From an uncultured Polaribacter sp. (GTDB taxonomy: Bacteria; Bacteroidota; Bacteroidia; Flavobacteriales; Flavobacteriaceae), in NCBI GenBank assembly GCA_947497755.1, contig CANMHT010000001.1, positions 682,001 through 746,000 of the forward strand: 64,000 bases of DNA, written 5' to 3'. Of this stretch, positions 40,849 to 51,515 are shown one piece after another. Under the pieces are notes generated by a model. It searched no databases, was not told the origin of the DNA, and was given only the letters and a program-made list of their open reading frames with translations. The stretch's first letter is position 1, and the number at the start of each line of letters is the position of its first letter. Both the position numbers and the translations under genes were made by a program.

Positions 40849-43773
40849 TTAGAATTTAATATTAGCTCCAAATAAAATGGTTCTTGCTCTAGGATAAATT
40901 AAATTATCGATACCATTAAACACTTCTGGATCTAAACCAGAATAGTTAGTCCAAGTAAATACATTTTGAACTCCAGACCATAAACGAACACTACTATTAG
41001 GGAAATCTTTAAATGGTCTATCAATAGTATAACCTAAAGTAATATTATCCATTTTTAAGAACGATGCATTTTCGATATAAATATCAGAAATAATTACATC
41101 AGAAGTATTTTGGAATCCAGTACTCCCAACACTTGTTGGAATGTTTCCTAATACAGAATTATCTTGTAGTAATGCATATTGTGATCTAGATGAATTTACA
41201 TTGTTGTAATTGTAATTACCAATGTTTGCTCTTAAGTTAAATGATAAATCGAATTTTTTATAGCTAAAGTTACTTTGGAATCCTAAGATTACATCTGGAT
41301 TAGGACTTCCTTTTAAGTAACGATCATCATCATTTATTACATTGTCTCCATTTGTATCTACATAAGCACCTTCAATTGGTTTTCCAGCTGAATCGTATAA
41401 TTGTTTAAATACATAATATGAATTAGGTGCATATCCTTCTCTAAAAAGTTGAATATAGTTTCCAGTTCCACCAGCGATACCACCAGTTGTAACATCTTGT
41501 CCTAAGGCTAATTCTTTAATTTTTCTATCTAAGAAAGTAGCATTAAAATTAAAGTCCCAATTAAAATCATCTGTATTGATAGCATCAACATTTGCAGAAA
41601 ATTCTAAACCTTTAATCTCTAATTCTCCAATATTTTGGATAATTCTGTTGGTAAAGTTACTTCCGTCTGCTACGGCTGCTTCAAATAATAAATCGGTAGA
41701 GTTCTTTTTAAATACACCTAAAGTACCAGAAATTTTATTATCAAATAAACCATAATCTACACCAACTTCTAGCGTAGTAGTTTCTTCCCATTTTAGATTA
41801 GGGTTGATTTCTGAAGGAATTGTTGATTTAATTGGAACACCACCAAATAAGTATTGTGAGTTCTGATTACCAAAACGATATCTTTCTAAAAAGATGTCTC
41901 TTTGTGTCACATCTTGCTGTCCAGTAACACCAAAACTAGCTCTTAATTTTAAGTTAGAAATAATGTTAGAATCTTGTAAGAAATCTTCATTACTCATATT
42001 CCATGCTATAGCAGCTCCTGGGAAATTACCCCATCTATTTGCTTCATTAAATCTAGAACTACCATCTCTTCTAAAGTTTAACGTTAAAAGATATTTATCT
42101 AAGAATGAAAAGTTAGCTCTTGTAAAGAATCCAATTAATACGACATCTGGATCTGCGAAAGTGGTAGAAAAATTATTTGGGTTTTTTCTGTTTCCTGTAT
42201 TGCTACCAGAGTTTTCAAATTTTTGATACGAATAACCTGCAGTTACATCTGTTTTGAAATTTTCAAACTTTTTTGTGTAATTTAAGTATCCGTCAAGTAA
42301 TGTGTTTTTTCTGTTTTGTGCTCCTTCAGAATTGTTACCTACAAATATTGCATTAGATGGATGAGGAACATTTTCTGGAGTTACATTTGTAGTCGTTGCT
42401 TCAATTTTATCATATCCTAAGTTAACAACGGCTTTTAATTCTGGTAAGAAATGAAATTTATAATCGAATTTTAAATTTCCATATTGTCTAAAAACAAAAC
42501 CAGTAATGTTATTTTGTAATAAGGCTGCAACAGGGTTTTGAGTTCCGTTTGCAGGTTCACCATTTACTAAATGTTGGTAAAAACCTCCAAAAGGAGAAGA
42601 AGCATCGTACACTGGTTGTGTAGGATCGTAGCGTAAAGCAGCTCCTAATTGTCCTTTATCAGCAAATCTACTAATTTCAAAAGCTCTGTTATAGTTTAAG
42701 TTTACTTTTAAATGATCATCAAAAAATGTAGGACTCATTGCTAAAGAGAAGTTCCTTCTATTAAATTTTGATGTCAATAAAGACCCTTCAATTTCAGAAA
42801 AGTTTACTGTAAGTCTTGTAGGAATACGCTCAAAAAGAGCTCCTCTTGCAGTTAAGTTATGTTGACTAGATAAGGTGTTTCTTAATACTTCATCTTGCCA
42901 ATCAGTATTTGCATTTCCTAATAAGTTTGTGTTTAAAGTAACACCATTTACTGGTTGTGAATTTACTAAACTTCTAAACTGATCTGCATTAAATACATTA
43001 ATTCTATCATTTACACTACCTAAACTATATTGTACATCATAGTTTAAGCTATATTGAGTTCTTCCTTTTTTAGTTGTAATAATAATAACACCATTCGAAG
43101 CTCTTGATCCGTAGATAGCTGTAGAAGAAGCATCCTTCAATACAGAAAAAGATTCGATATCATTTGGATTGATATTAGCAAGAATACCTCTAGAACCACT
43201 AGTACTATTATTATCAATTGGCAATCCATCAATAATAATTAAAGGATCGTTAGAGGCATTAATAGAAGAACCTCCTCTAATTCTAATTGCAGAACCAGAA
43301 CCTGGAGCCCCACCAGTAGTAATACTAACTCCAGCAACTCTACCACTTAATAGGTTTTCTGGAGTAACAATATTTCCTTTTGTAAAATCTTTTGCAGTAA
43401 TTGCTTCTACAGAACCTGTAGCATCTTTTACTGTTGTAGTACCATAACCAATGATAACTACTTCATCTAGTTTTGCTGTTTCTTCTTCTAATTCAACTGT
43501 TAAATTAAAGTTAGAAGCTAGCGTCACTTCTTTGTTTTGATAACCTAAAAAACTAAAGACTAATACATCACCTGTTTTAACGTTAGTTAGTTGAAAGTTA
43601 CCATCAAAATCTGTAGAGGTACCTTTGCTTGTACCTTTCACTACAATACTAACTCCAGGTAGTCCACTACCTGTAGTTTTCTCTTTAACAACACCTTTTA
43701 CCGTTTGTTGTGCAAACATTGTAAACGATGTACATAAAAGAATACCAATTAATAATAATTTAATTTTTTTCAT
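40849..43773 (-). CDS. SusC/RagA family TonB-dependent transporter
   Basis: 974 aa; carboxypeptidase-regulatory-like N-terminal domain; LDEVVIIGYGTTTVKDATGSV; SVLKDASSTAIYGSRASNGVIIITTKKG. Confidence 0.96.
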   Translation of the reverse strand: MKKIKLLLIGILLCTSFTMFAQQTVKGVVKEKTTGSGLPGVSIVVKGTSKGTSTDFDGNFQLTNVKTGDVLVFSFLGYQNKEVTLASNFNLTVELEEETAKLDEVVIIGYGTTTVKDATGSVEAITAKDFTKGNIVTPENLLSGRVAGVSITTGGAPGSGSAIRIRGGSSINASNDPLIIIDGLPIDNNSTSGSRGILANINPNDIESFSVLKDASSTAIYGSRASNGVIIITTKKGRTQYSLNYDVQYSLGSVNDRINVFNADQFRSLVNSQPVNGVTLNTNLLGNANTDWQDEVLRNTLSSQHNLTARGALFERIPTRLTVNFSEIEGSLLTSKFNRRNFSLAMSPTFFDDHLKVNLNYNRAFEISRFADKGQLGAALRYDPTQPVYDASSPFGGFYQHLVNGEPANGTQNPVAALLQNNITGFVFRQYGNLKFDYKFHFLPELKAVVNLGYDKIEATTTNVTPENVPHPSNAIFVGNNSEGAQNRKNTLLDGYLNYTKKFENFKTDVTAGYSYQKFENSGSNTGNRKNPNNFSTTFADPDVVLIGFFTRANFSFLDKYLLTLNFRRDGSSRFNEANRWGNFPGAAIAWNMSNEDFLQDSNIISNLKLRASFGVTGQQDVTQRDIFLERYRFGNQNSQYLFGGVPIKSTIPSEINPNLKWEETTTLEVGVDYGLFDNKISGTLGVFKKNSTDLLFEAAVADGSNFTNRIIQNIGELEIKGLEFSANVDAINTDDFNWDFNFNATFLDRKIKELALGQDVTTGGIAGGTGNYIQLFREGYAPNSYYVFKQLYDSAGKPIEGAYVDTNGDNVINDDDRYLKGSPNPDVILGFQSNFSYKKFDLSFNLRANIGNYNYNNVNSSRSQYALLQDNSVLGNIPTSVGSTGFQNTSDVIISDIYIENASFLKMDNITLGYTIDRPFKDFPNSSVRLWSGVQNVFTWTNYSGLDPEVFNGIDNLIYPRARTILFGANIKF

Positions 43774-43884
43774 GTATATTTTTGTTAAATAAATAACCGT
43801 AAATTTGATGTTCGATTAACAATAAATTTACATTCCACTTGGTGAATATAGAAACTAATTCAATAGATTCTAAATTTCGAAACT

Positions 43885-43902
43885 CACGAAAACGGTTTCG
43901 TG
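43885..43902. promoter_or_regulatory. Putative LacI-family operator CACGAAAACGGTTTCGTG
   Basis: 7-bp perfect inverted arms (CACGAAA/TTTCGTG) around ACGG in the divergent susC-lacI intergenic region. Confidence 0.6.
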
Positions 43903-43954
43903 TTGACAACTTTTTTAAAAAAGATTCAAAAAAACAAAAAAAGAGGTCTTAAAA

Positions 43955-43970
43955 TTTACAATTTTGTAAA
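43955..43970. promoter_or_regulatory. Inverted repeat TTTACAA-TT-TTGTAAA immediately upstream of lacI-type gene
   Basis: 7-bp perfect arms, 2 bp before ATG; AT-rich so chance is possible. Confidence 0.3.
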
Positions 43971-43972
43971 AT

Positions 43973-44986
43973 ATGAAGCAAAAAATTACCATAAAGACAA
44001 TTGCTAAAGAGTTAGGTGTTTCCACTTCAACAGTTTCTAAGGCTTTAAAAGATAGTCATGAAATTAGTGTTGAGACCAAAGAAAAAATAAAAGCCTTTGC
44101 TGATTATTATCAATACAAACCAAATAATCTTGCTTTGCAATTGCGTAACCAACGTACCAATGTAATTGGTGTAATGCTTCCTAAAATTGTACATCATTTT
44201 TTCTCCACAGTAATCAAAGGAATCGAAGAAGGAGCAAGAGAAAAAGGATATCGTATTATGGTATGTTTTTCTAATGAATCTTATGAGCATGAAGTAGAAA
44301 ATTTAAAAGTATTGTCTAATGGTAGTGTAGATGGATTAATTGTATCTATATCTAATGAAACACTAGAAAATAAGAGTTTTAATCATTTTCATGATTTGAT
44401 TAATGAGGACATTCCTCTAGTAATGTTTGATCGTGTACAAGATGAAATCCTTTGTGACAAAGTGATTGTAGATGATATTGGTGCGGGTTATAAAGCTACT
44501 AAACATTTGATACAAACAGGATGTCAAAATATAGCTATTTTAACTACTCCAAAGCATGTAATTGTTGGAGAACATAGAAAACAAGGCTATGAAAAGGCTT
44601 TAAAAGAAAATGGACTTAAGGTCAATTATAAATTGATAAAAGAGCTTGATGAAAGCAAAGATATTGATGCTCAAATTGCTTCTGTATTTGAAGAGTCAAT
44701 AGATGCTGTTTTTGCTGTTAACGAAATTTATGCAGCCAAAGCTATTAAAATAGCTAAAGAAAAAGGAATCAAGATTCCAGAAGAATTATCGGTAGTTGGT
44801 TTTACCGACGGACTCATTTCTGAGTATTCTTCGCCTTCTATAACAGCCATTGTACAGCACGGTAATATTATGGGAAAACAGGCTGTTGAAATGCTCATTG
44901 AACGTATCGAAAATGAAAATCAAAAGTTGCCACCAAGAGTAAAAGTGATTTCTAGTAATTTACATTTAAGAGAGTCGAGTAGATAA
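43973..44986 (+). CDS. LacI family transcriptional regulator
   Basis: 337 aa; ITIKTIAKELGVSTSTVSKALKDSHEIS HTH; VIGVMLPKIVHHFFSTVIKGIEEGAREKGY. Confidence 0.96.
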   Translation: MKQKITIKTIAKELGVSTSTVSKALKDSHEISVETKEKIKAFADYYQYKPNNLALQLRNQRTNVIGVMLPKIVHHFFSTVIKGIEEGAREKGYRIMVCFSNESYEHEVENLKVLSNGSVDGLIVSISNETLENKSFNHFHDLINEDIPLVMFDRVQDEILCDKVIVDDIGAGYKATKHLIQTGCQNIAILTTPKHVIVGEHRKQGYEKALKENGLKVNYKLIKELDESKDIDAQIASVFEESIDAVFAVNEIYAAKAIKIAKEKGIKIPEELSVVGFTDGLISEYSSPSITAIVQHGNIMGKQAVEMLIERIENENQKLPPRVKVISSNLHLRESSR

Positions 44987-45077
44987 TTTTTTAGTTCTTC
45001 AATTAAAAAAAAATTATATCTTTACCGCAATTATTAACAGATTTATCAATAAATTTTCATTCCACACACGTAAAATT

Positions 45078-45097
45078 GATAAGTCTAAACGCTTATC
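45078..45097. promoter_or_regulatory. Inverted repeat GATAAG-N8-CTTATC upstream of MFS transporter gene
   Basis: 6-bp perfect arms in the lacI-MFS intergenic region. Confidence 0.3.
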
Positions 45098-45123
45098 GTA
45101 GTATTAACTAAATAATTACGATA

Positions 45124-46497
45124 ATGAACAAGCGTAAGTTAAGTTTCTGGCAAATCTGGAACATGAGTTTTGGGTTTCTAGGAATACAGTTCGGGTTCGC
45201 CTTACAAGGTGGATTTATGTCAAGAATTTTTCAAACACTAGGAGCAGGTAAAGAAGATATTCCTTTTTTATGGGTTGCTGCACCTTTAACAGGATTGCTA
45301 GTACAACCAATCATAGGTTATCTAAGTGATAGAACTTGGAGTACAAAATGGGGTAGAAGAAGACCATATTTTTTAATAGGTGCTGTTTTAAGTTCTCTAG
45401 CTTTATTTTTTATGCCTTATTCTTCTGCTTTATGGATGGCAGCAGGATTCTTATGGATTTTAGATGCTTCTATTAATATTTCTATGGAGCCTTTTAGAGC
45501 CTTGGTAGCAGATAAATTACCAGAATCTCAAAGATCTTATGGATTTGTAGTACAAACACTCATTATTGGTATTGGAACATGGATTGCAAGTAATTTACCA
45601 TGGATGGTTTCTGAATTAGGAGTTAGTAACTCAGCAGCGTCTGGTGTAATACCTATGTCTGTAAAAGTAGCTTTTAGTATTGGAGCTTTTGTGTTTTTAG
45701 CAAGTATTTTATATACCGTTTTTACTACAGAAGAATATCCTCCAGAAGATATGGAAGAGTTTGAAAAAGAAAGGGCAAAAAAGAACAATTTCATTCCAGA
45801 TATTCTTAATAATATTGGAAGCATGCCATTAACAATGAAAAAATTAGGAGTTATACAATTCTTTTCTTGGTTTGCTTTTTTTACTATGTGGAGTATGGCA
45901 AATCCAGCTTTAACAGAACATGTTTATAAAACTCCGGCGCCTGTAAAATCAGAATATAATATGTCTGATGTAGCACAAGCAGAAGCTTTTAATACAGCAA
46001 ATACAAAATTTCAAGAATCATCTAACCTTGTAGGTTCTGCAATGGGAGTTTATGGATTGTCTTCAATGGCATTTGCTTTACTATTAACATTTTATACTTC
46101 AAAAAGAAGAATCAATAGAAAGTTGGTTCATATGTTTTCCTTAATTCTTGGTGGGTTAGGTTTCTTATATATGAATATCACTTCGCCAGAAAACTTAAAA
46201 TATAGTTTTGTTCTTATCGGTTTTGCATGGGGTAGTATTTTATCTATGCCATATGCAATGTTATCCAGTTCTGTAGATCCTAAAAAAATGGGAGTAATAA
46301 TGGGAATCTTCAATATGTTTATTGTGATTCCACAAATTATTGCTGCTTTAGGAGGTATCAATTTTATCTCAAGTTTATTAGGAGAAGAAGCAATTAATGC
46401 CATGACAGTAGCTGGAATAAGTTTAATTATTGCTGGAGTTTGTAACCTATTAATTACAAATAAAAATGCAATTACATACCAAGCAGAAGAACTATAG
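45124..46497 (+). CDS. MFS transporter (SLC45/GPH-like sugar transporter, probable maltose/maltodextrin uptake)
   Basis: 457 aa; multiple TM segments; WLAAPLTGLLVQPIIGYLSDRTWSTKWGRRRPYFLIGA-like motif. Confidence 0.9.
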   Translation: MNKRKLSFWQIWNMSFGFLGIQFGFALQGGFMSRIFQTLGAGKEDIPFLWVAAPLTGLLVQPIIGYLSDRTWSTKWGRRRPYFLIGAVLSSLALFFMPYSSALWMAAGFLWILDASINISMEPFRALVADKLPESQRSYGFVVQTLIIGIGTWIASNLPWMVSELGVSNSAASGVIPMSVKVAFSIGAFVFLASILYTVFTTEEYPPEDMEEFEKERAKKNNFIPDILNNIGSMPLTMKKLGVIQFFSWFAFFTMWSMANPALTEHVYKTPAPVKSEYNMSDVAQAEAFNTANTKFQESSNLVGSAMGVYGLSSMAFALLLTFYTSKRRINRKLVHMFSLILGGLGFLYMNITSPENLKYSFVLIGFAWGSILSMPYAMLSSSVDPKKMGVIMGIFNMFIVIPQIIAALGGINFISSLLGEEAINAMTVAGISLIIAGVCNLLITNKNAITYQAEEL

Positions 46498-46499
46498 AA

Positions 46500-47156
46500 A
46501 TGAGTAAAAAAGGATTCATATTTGACCTTGATGGGGTGATTGTTGATACCGCTAAGTATCACTTTTTAGCCTGGAAAAAATTAGCAAATGAGATTGGAAT
46601 AGATTTTTCAATTGAACAAAATGAACAATTAAAAGGAGTAAGCAGAGTAAAATCTTTAGAGAAGATTTTGGCTTGGGGAAACAAAGAGGTTTCACAAGAT
46701 AAGTTTATGGAATTAATGGCAAAGAAGAATACAGATTATTTAGACTTTATTGCTTCAATGAAAGAAGATGAAATTCTTCCTGATGTTCCAAAAGTTTTAA
46801 ACCATTTAATTGATAAAAATCAAGCAATAGCTTTAGGTTCTGCAAGTAAAAATGCTAGAAACATATTACGAAAAGTAAACTTAATTGAGCAATTTGAAGT
46901 AATTGTTGATGGTAATGATGTTACCAAAGCAAAACCAGATCCTGAAGTGTTTTTAAATGCTGCAAATTCTTTAAAAATAAAAGCAAAAGATTGTATTGTT
47001 TTTGAAGATTCTGTTGCTGGGGTTCAAGCAGCAAACAAAGCAAATATGGTGTCTATTGGTATTGGAGAAAAAGACGTATTGCACGAAGCAAGCTATGTTT
47101 TTAAAGATTTTACAGAAATATCAGTAGCATTTATTGAAAAATTAATAAACGAATAA
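46500..47156 (+). CDS. pgmB: Beta-phosphoglucomutase (HAD family)
   Basis: 218 aa; FDLDGVIVDTAKYHFLAWKKLA, LGSASKNARNIL, KPDPEVFLNAA, VFEDSVAGVQAA. Confidence 0.93.
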   Translation: MSKKGFIFDLDGVIVDTAKYHFLAWKKLANEIGIDFSIEQNEQLKGVSRVKSLEKILAWGNKEVSQDKFMELMAKKNTDYLDFIASMKEDEILPDVPKVLNHLIDKNQAIALGSASKNARNILRKVNLIEQFEVIVDGNDVTKAKPDPEVFLNAANSLKIKAKDCIVFEDSVAGVQAANKANMVSIGIGEKDVLHEASYVFKDFTEISVAFIEKLINE

Positions 47157-47188
47157 AAACTCGAAAGAGTCTAAAAATATAATCAACA

Positions 47189-49495
47189 ATGAATTTAGAT
47201 TATATAATACCAAATGAGTGGAGTATTATAGAAGAAGGTTTCGACGCTTCTAAAATAACATCTTCAGAAAGTCTTTTTAGTATTGGTAATGGTGCCATGG
47301 GGCAACGTGCTAATTTTGAAGAAGATTATTCAGCAGCTACTTTTCAAGGTAGTTATATTGCTGGTGTATATTATCCAGATAAAACAAGAGTAGGATGGTG
47401 GAAAAATGGCTATCCAGAATATTTTGCCAAAGTGTTAAATGCTCCAAGTTGGATAGGAATTCATGTTACAATTAATAATGAAGTATTTGATTTAAACACA
47501 TGTACTGAAGTAAATGAGTTTCGAAGAGAATTGAATATGAAAAAAGGTTGGTTATCTAGAAGTTTTGTAGCCACCTTAAAAAATGGTGTAACAATAAAAG
47601 TAGTTTCTAAACGATTCTTAAGTTTAGATATTGAAGAATTAGGAGCGATAGAATATTCAATTACACCAATAAACACTGAAGCATCTATTAGTTATCAACC
47701 ATATATAGATGCTGGTATTACGAATGAAGACAGCAATTGGGATGACCAATTTTGGAGCACTACAGAGGTGTTGCATCAAGAAGAAAAGGCATTTATAAAA
47801 TCTCATACAATGAAAACTAATTTTCACGTATGTACTTTTATGGAGTCGCATTTTACAATTGGTAACAAATCGGTAAATCTTACGCCAAAGGTTATTTCAT
47901 CAGAAAATAAAATCGGAATTGAGTATACTGCAAATATTCAAAAAAATGAACCTTTTACTATTTATAAATACGGAGGTTATATTGTAGATAGAAATCAGCC
48001 AAAAGAAGAACTAGTTACTAAAGCTAAAAAGGTTTTAGATACAGCAAGTAAACAAGGTTTTTCTGTTTTATTAGAAAAACATCAAGAAGCTTGGGCTAAC
48101 ATATGGGAAATGGCAGATATTAGTATTGAAGGTGATGTAAAAGCTCAACAAGGAATCCGATTTAATATTTTCCATTTAAATCAAACATATTTGGGTACTG
48201 ATGCGAAACTTAATATAGGTCCAAAAGGTTTTACAGGAGAAAAATATGGAGGAAGTACTTATTGGGATACAGAAGCTTATTGTATTCCGTTTTACATGGC
48301 TACTAAAGACCAAAAAGTAGCACGAACTTTATTAGAATATAGGTACGAACATTTAGAAAAAGCTATTGAAAATGCGGCAAAGTTAGGATTTAAAAATGGA
48401 GCTGCTTTATATCCAATGGTTACGATGAATGGTGAAGAGTGTCATAACGAATGGGAAATTACTTTTGAAGAGATTCATAGAAATGGAGCCATCGCTTTTG
48501 CTATATACAACTATTACAGATATACCAACGATTACTCATATATTCCAGAAAAAGGCTTAGAAGTTTTAATTGGAATTGCTCGTTTTTGGCAACAAAGAGC
48601 AACCTATTCTACTGCTAAAAAGAAATATGTAATTCTAGGAGTAACTGGACCAAATGAATATGAGAATAACATCAATAACAATTGGTATACAAATTATATT
48701 GCGCAATGGTGTATCAATTTTGCATTAGAAAATATTGATAAAGTAAAAGCAGAGTATCATAATGATTACCTTAGAATAAAAGATAAAGCACAGTTTAGCT
48801 CAGAAGAATTGTCTCAATGGAAAGAAGTGGCAGAGAACATGTTTTTTCCTTTTTCAGAAGAGCATCAAGTATTTTTACAACAAGATGGTTTTTTAGATAA
48901 AGAATTGGTTACAGTAAGCGATTTAGATGCTTCTCAACGTCCTATAAACCAACATTGGTCTTGGGATCGAATTTTAAGATCTCCTTATATAAAACAAGCC
49001 GATGTGCTACAAGGATTCTATTTCTTTGAAAGTGATTTTACTACTTCTCAGTTGAAAAAGCATTATGATTTTTATGAGCCTTTTACGGTTCATGAAAGTT
49101 CATTATCTCCTTGTGTACATAGTATTATTGCTGCAAAACTGGATAAAATGGATAAGGCTTATGAGTTTTATCTAAGAACTTCTCGATTAGATTTAGATGA
49201 TTATAATCATGAAGTACATGAAGGATTACACATTACTTCTATGGCAGGAACATGGATGAGTATTGTTGAAGGATTTGGAGGAATGCGAATTAAAAACAAT
49301 ACATTAAGCTTTGAGCCAAAAATTCCGACTCAATGGAAATCCTATTCATTTAAAATTAATTTTAGAGAGCAAATAGTTAAGGTTACGGTAAGTAAAGAAA
49401 AGGTTAATATTGAATTAGATGGCACAAAAGAACTAAAGATTTTAGTGAATGATAAAGAAACACTGATTACCCCTAATAGTTTTATTGTAGTGTAA
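47189..49495 (+). CDS. GH65 family glycoside phosphorylase (maltose phosphorylase-like)
   Basis: 768 aa; YGGSTYWDTEAYCIPFYMATKD, MVTMNGEECHNEWEITFEEIHRNGAIAFAIYNY, GPNEYENNINNNWYTN; adjacent to pgmB. Confidence 0.93.
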   Translation: MNLDYIIPNEWSIIEEGFDASKITSSESLFSIGNGAMGQRANFEEDYSAATFQGSYIAGVYYPDKTRVGWWKNGYPEYFAKVLNAPSWIGIHVTINNEVFDLNTCTEVNEFRRELNMKKGWLSRSFVATLKNGVTIKVVSKRFLSLDIEELGAIEYSITPINTEASISYQPYIDAGITNEDSNWDDQFWSTTEVLHQEEKAFIKSHTMKTNFHVCTFMESHFTIGNKSVNLTPKVISSENKIGIEYTANIQKNEPFTIYKYGGYIVDRNQPKEELVTKAKKVLDTASKQGFSVLLEKHQEAWANIWEMADISIEGDVKAQQGIRFNIFHLNQTYLGTDAKLNIGPKGFTGEKYGGSTYWDTEAYCIPFYMATKDQKVARTLLEYRYEHLEKAIENAAKLGFKNGAALYPMVTMNGEECHNEWEITFEEIHRNGAIAFAIYNYYRYTNDYSYIPEKGLEVLIGIARFWQQRATYSTAKKKYVILGVTGPNEYENNINNNWYTNYIAQWCINFALENIDKVKAEYHNDYLRIKDKAQFSSEELSQWKEVAENMFFPFSEEHQVFLQQDGFLDKELVTVSDLDASQRPINQHWSWDRILRSPYIKQADVLQGFYFFESDFTTSQLKKHYDFYEPFTVHESSLSPCVHSIIAAKLDKMDKAYEFYLRTSRLDLDDYNHEVHEGLHITSMAGTWMSIVEGFGGMRIKNNTLSFEPKIPTQWKSYSFKINFREQIVKVTVSKEKVNIELDGTKELKILVNDKETLITPNSFIVV

Positions 49496-49500
49496 TTATA

Positions 49501-49532
49501 AAAGCCTCACAAGCTTTGTGGGGCTTTTTCTT
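49501..49532 (+). terminator. Hairpin terminator after GH65 gene
   Basis: AAAGCCTCACA-AGCTT-TGTGGGGCTTTTT. Confidence 0.7.
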
Positions 49533-49565
49533 AAATCTTAGATATAAATATAAAATTAGCATGTA

Positions 49566-51515
49566 ATGAGAATTTTTAAATTGATAATCGTTTTAACCCT
49601 TTTTATTTCTTGTAAAAAGAACCAAGAGAAAAATGTTGTTACTCAATCAAAACAAAATGTTTCAAATACCTATCTTGAGCGAGTAGAACCTCCAAATTGG
49701 TTTATTGGTTTTAAAAATTCACGATTGCAGTTATTGGTAAAAGAAAACGGAATTGGAGCAGCAACTCCAATTATTTCTTATCCAGGAGTTCGTATAACAA
49801 AAGTACATAAAGCTAAAAGCAATAATTATTTATTTATTGATGTAGAAATTGATGCAAATACTCAGCCAGGTACATTTGATATTGTTTTTACTCAAAAAAA
49901 TCAACCAGAAAAAAGACATACTTACGAACTGAAAGCAAGAAAAACATCTGCAACTAATTTTAAAGGTTTTGACAGTTCTGATGCAATTTATTTAATTACT
50001 CCTGATCGTTTTGCGAATGCAGATGCTACCAATGATATCAATACCAAGTTAAAAGAGCAAATCATAGATAGAAGCCATGGCTATAAAAGGCATGGTGGAG
50101 ATATCAAAGGAATTACAAATCATTTAGATTATATAAAAGATTTAGGTTTTACAGCTATTTGGCCAACTCCAGTATTAATTAATGATATGCCAGAAGGTTC
50201 ATATCATGGATACGCAATGACAGATTTCTATAAGGTTGATCCTCGTTTTGGTAGCTTAGAAGAGTATAAAAATCTTTCTAAAGAATTAGCGAAGAGAGGA
50301 ATGAAATTGATAATGGATCAAGTAGCTAATCATTGTGGTTTAGAACACTGGTGGATGAAAGATCTTCCTTTTAAAGATTGGATAAACTACCAAGCTTACT
50401 ACGAAAAAAACAAAGAAAATTGGTCTTGGAAAACAGTAAAAAACTCAAGTCATAGAAGAACTACCAATCAAGATTTATATGCGGCCAATATTGATAGAAA
50501 AGAAAATAATGAGGGTTGGTTTGTTGCAGCAATGCCAGATTTAAACCAACGCAACCCTTTTATGGCAAACTATATTATTCAGAATAGTATTTGGTGGATA
50601 GAAACCTTAGAATTAGGAGGAATAAGGCAAGATACTTATCCATATCCAGATAAAACGTTTATGGCAAATTGGGTTAATGCAATCATGAAAGAATATCCTA
50701 ATTTTTCTATTGTAGGAGAAGAATGGAGTTACAATCCTTTGTTGATTGGTTATTGGCAAAAAGGAGCAAAAAATAAAGACGCTTATCAATCTAATTTAAA
50801 ATCTACCATGGATTTTGCCATGCAACAACATGTAGTAGATGCGTTAAATGAAAAAGAAAGTTGGGACAAAGGTTTGGTGAAAATTTACGAAGGATTGGCA
50901 AATGATTTCCATTATGCTAGTCCAAAAGATATTATGATATTTCCAGACAATCATGATAAAAGCAGAATCTATACTCAGTTAAAAGAGAATGCTGTCCATA
51001 CCAAAATGGCGTTGTCTATGTATGCGGTTTTACCTAGAATATTTCAAATGTATTATGGAACAGAAATTTTAATGGATGATACTGATAATCCAGGAGATCA
51101 TGGTTTAATTAGAACCGATTTTCCAGGTGGATGGGAAGGAGATGCCGTAAATGCATTTACAGGAAAAGGATTGACTAAAGCACAAAAAGACATGCAAGTT
51201 TTTATAAAGACTTTACTCAATTACCGAAAAAATAGTATGGCAATTCAAAAAGGAAAAACCATTCATTTTGCTCCTAAGAATGGCGTATATTTTTTATTTA
51301 GAGTTTTTGAAGAAGAAACGGTTGTCCATATTTTAAATAAAAACGAAGAAGCCATTCTTATTGATTTAAATCGTTTTGAAGAGATGAAATTGACTGGTAA
51401 AGCATTGAAAAATATCTTTACCAATGAACTTATCAATTGGAATGAGTCAATGAAGTTAAAAAGCAAAGGGAGTTTAATATTAACTACAAAATATGATCGT
51501 GAAAAAAAGAATTAG
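49566..51515 (+). CDS. GH13 lipoprotein (cyclomaltodextrinase/neopullulanase-like)
   Basis: 649 aa; lipobox LFISCKK; DAIYLITPDRFANAD, MKLIMDQVANHCG, GGIRQDTYPYPD, SIVGEEW, FPDNHDKSR. Confidence 0.92.
   Translation: MRIFKLIIVLTLFISCKKNQEKNVVTQSKQNVSNTYLERVEPPNWFIGFKNSRLQLLVKENGIGAATPIISYPGVRITKVHKAKSNNYLFIDVEIDANTQPGTFDIVFTQKNQPEKRHTYELKARKTSATNFKGFDSSDAIYLITPDRFANADATNDINTKLKEQIIDRSHGYKRHGGDIKGITNHLDYIKDLGFTAIWPTPVLINDMPEGSYHGYAMTDFYKVDPRFGSLEEYKNLSKELAKRGMKLIMDQVANHCGLEHWWMKDLPFKDWINYQAYYEKNKENWSWKTVKNSSHRRTTNQDLYAANIDRKENNEGWFVAAMPDLNQRNPFMANYIIQNSIWWIETLELGGIRQDTYPYPDKTFMANWVNAIMKEYPNFSIVGEEWSYNPLLIGYWQKGAKNKDAYQSNLKSTMDFAMQQHVVDALNEKESWDKGLVKIYEGLANDFHYASPKDIMIFPDNHDKSRIYTQLKENAVHTKMALSMYAVLPRIFQMYYGTEILMDDTDNPGDHGLIRTDFPGGWEGDAVNAFTGKGLTKAQKDMQVFIKTLLNYRKNSMAIQKGKTIHFAPKNGVYFLFRVFEEETVVHILNKNEEAILIDLNRFEEMKLTGKALKNIFTNELINWNESMKLKSKGSLILTTKYDREKKN

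Noticed and set aside
41894-42226. Plus-strand 110-aa ORF (and others at 43169-43447, 46128-46562, 45537-45824)
   Set aside because: Antisense to well-supported susC, MFS or pgmB coding sequence, with no recognisable domain; AT-rich shadow ORFs.
43955-43970. TTTACAATTTTGTAAA as a confident autoregulatory operator
   Set aside because: AT-rich short inverted repeats are expected by chance in this composition; kept only as a low-confidence feature.
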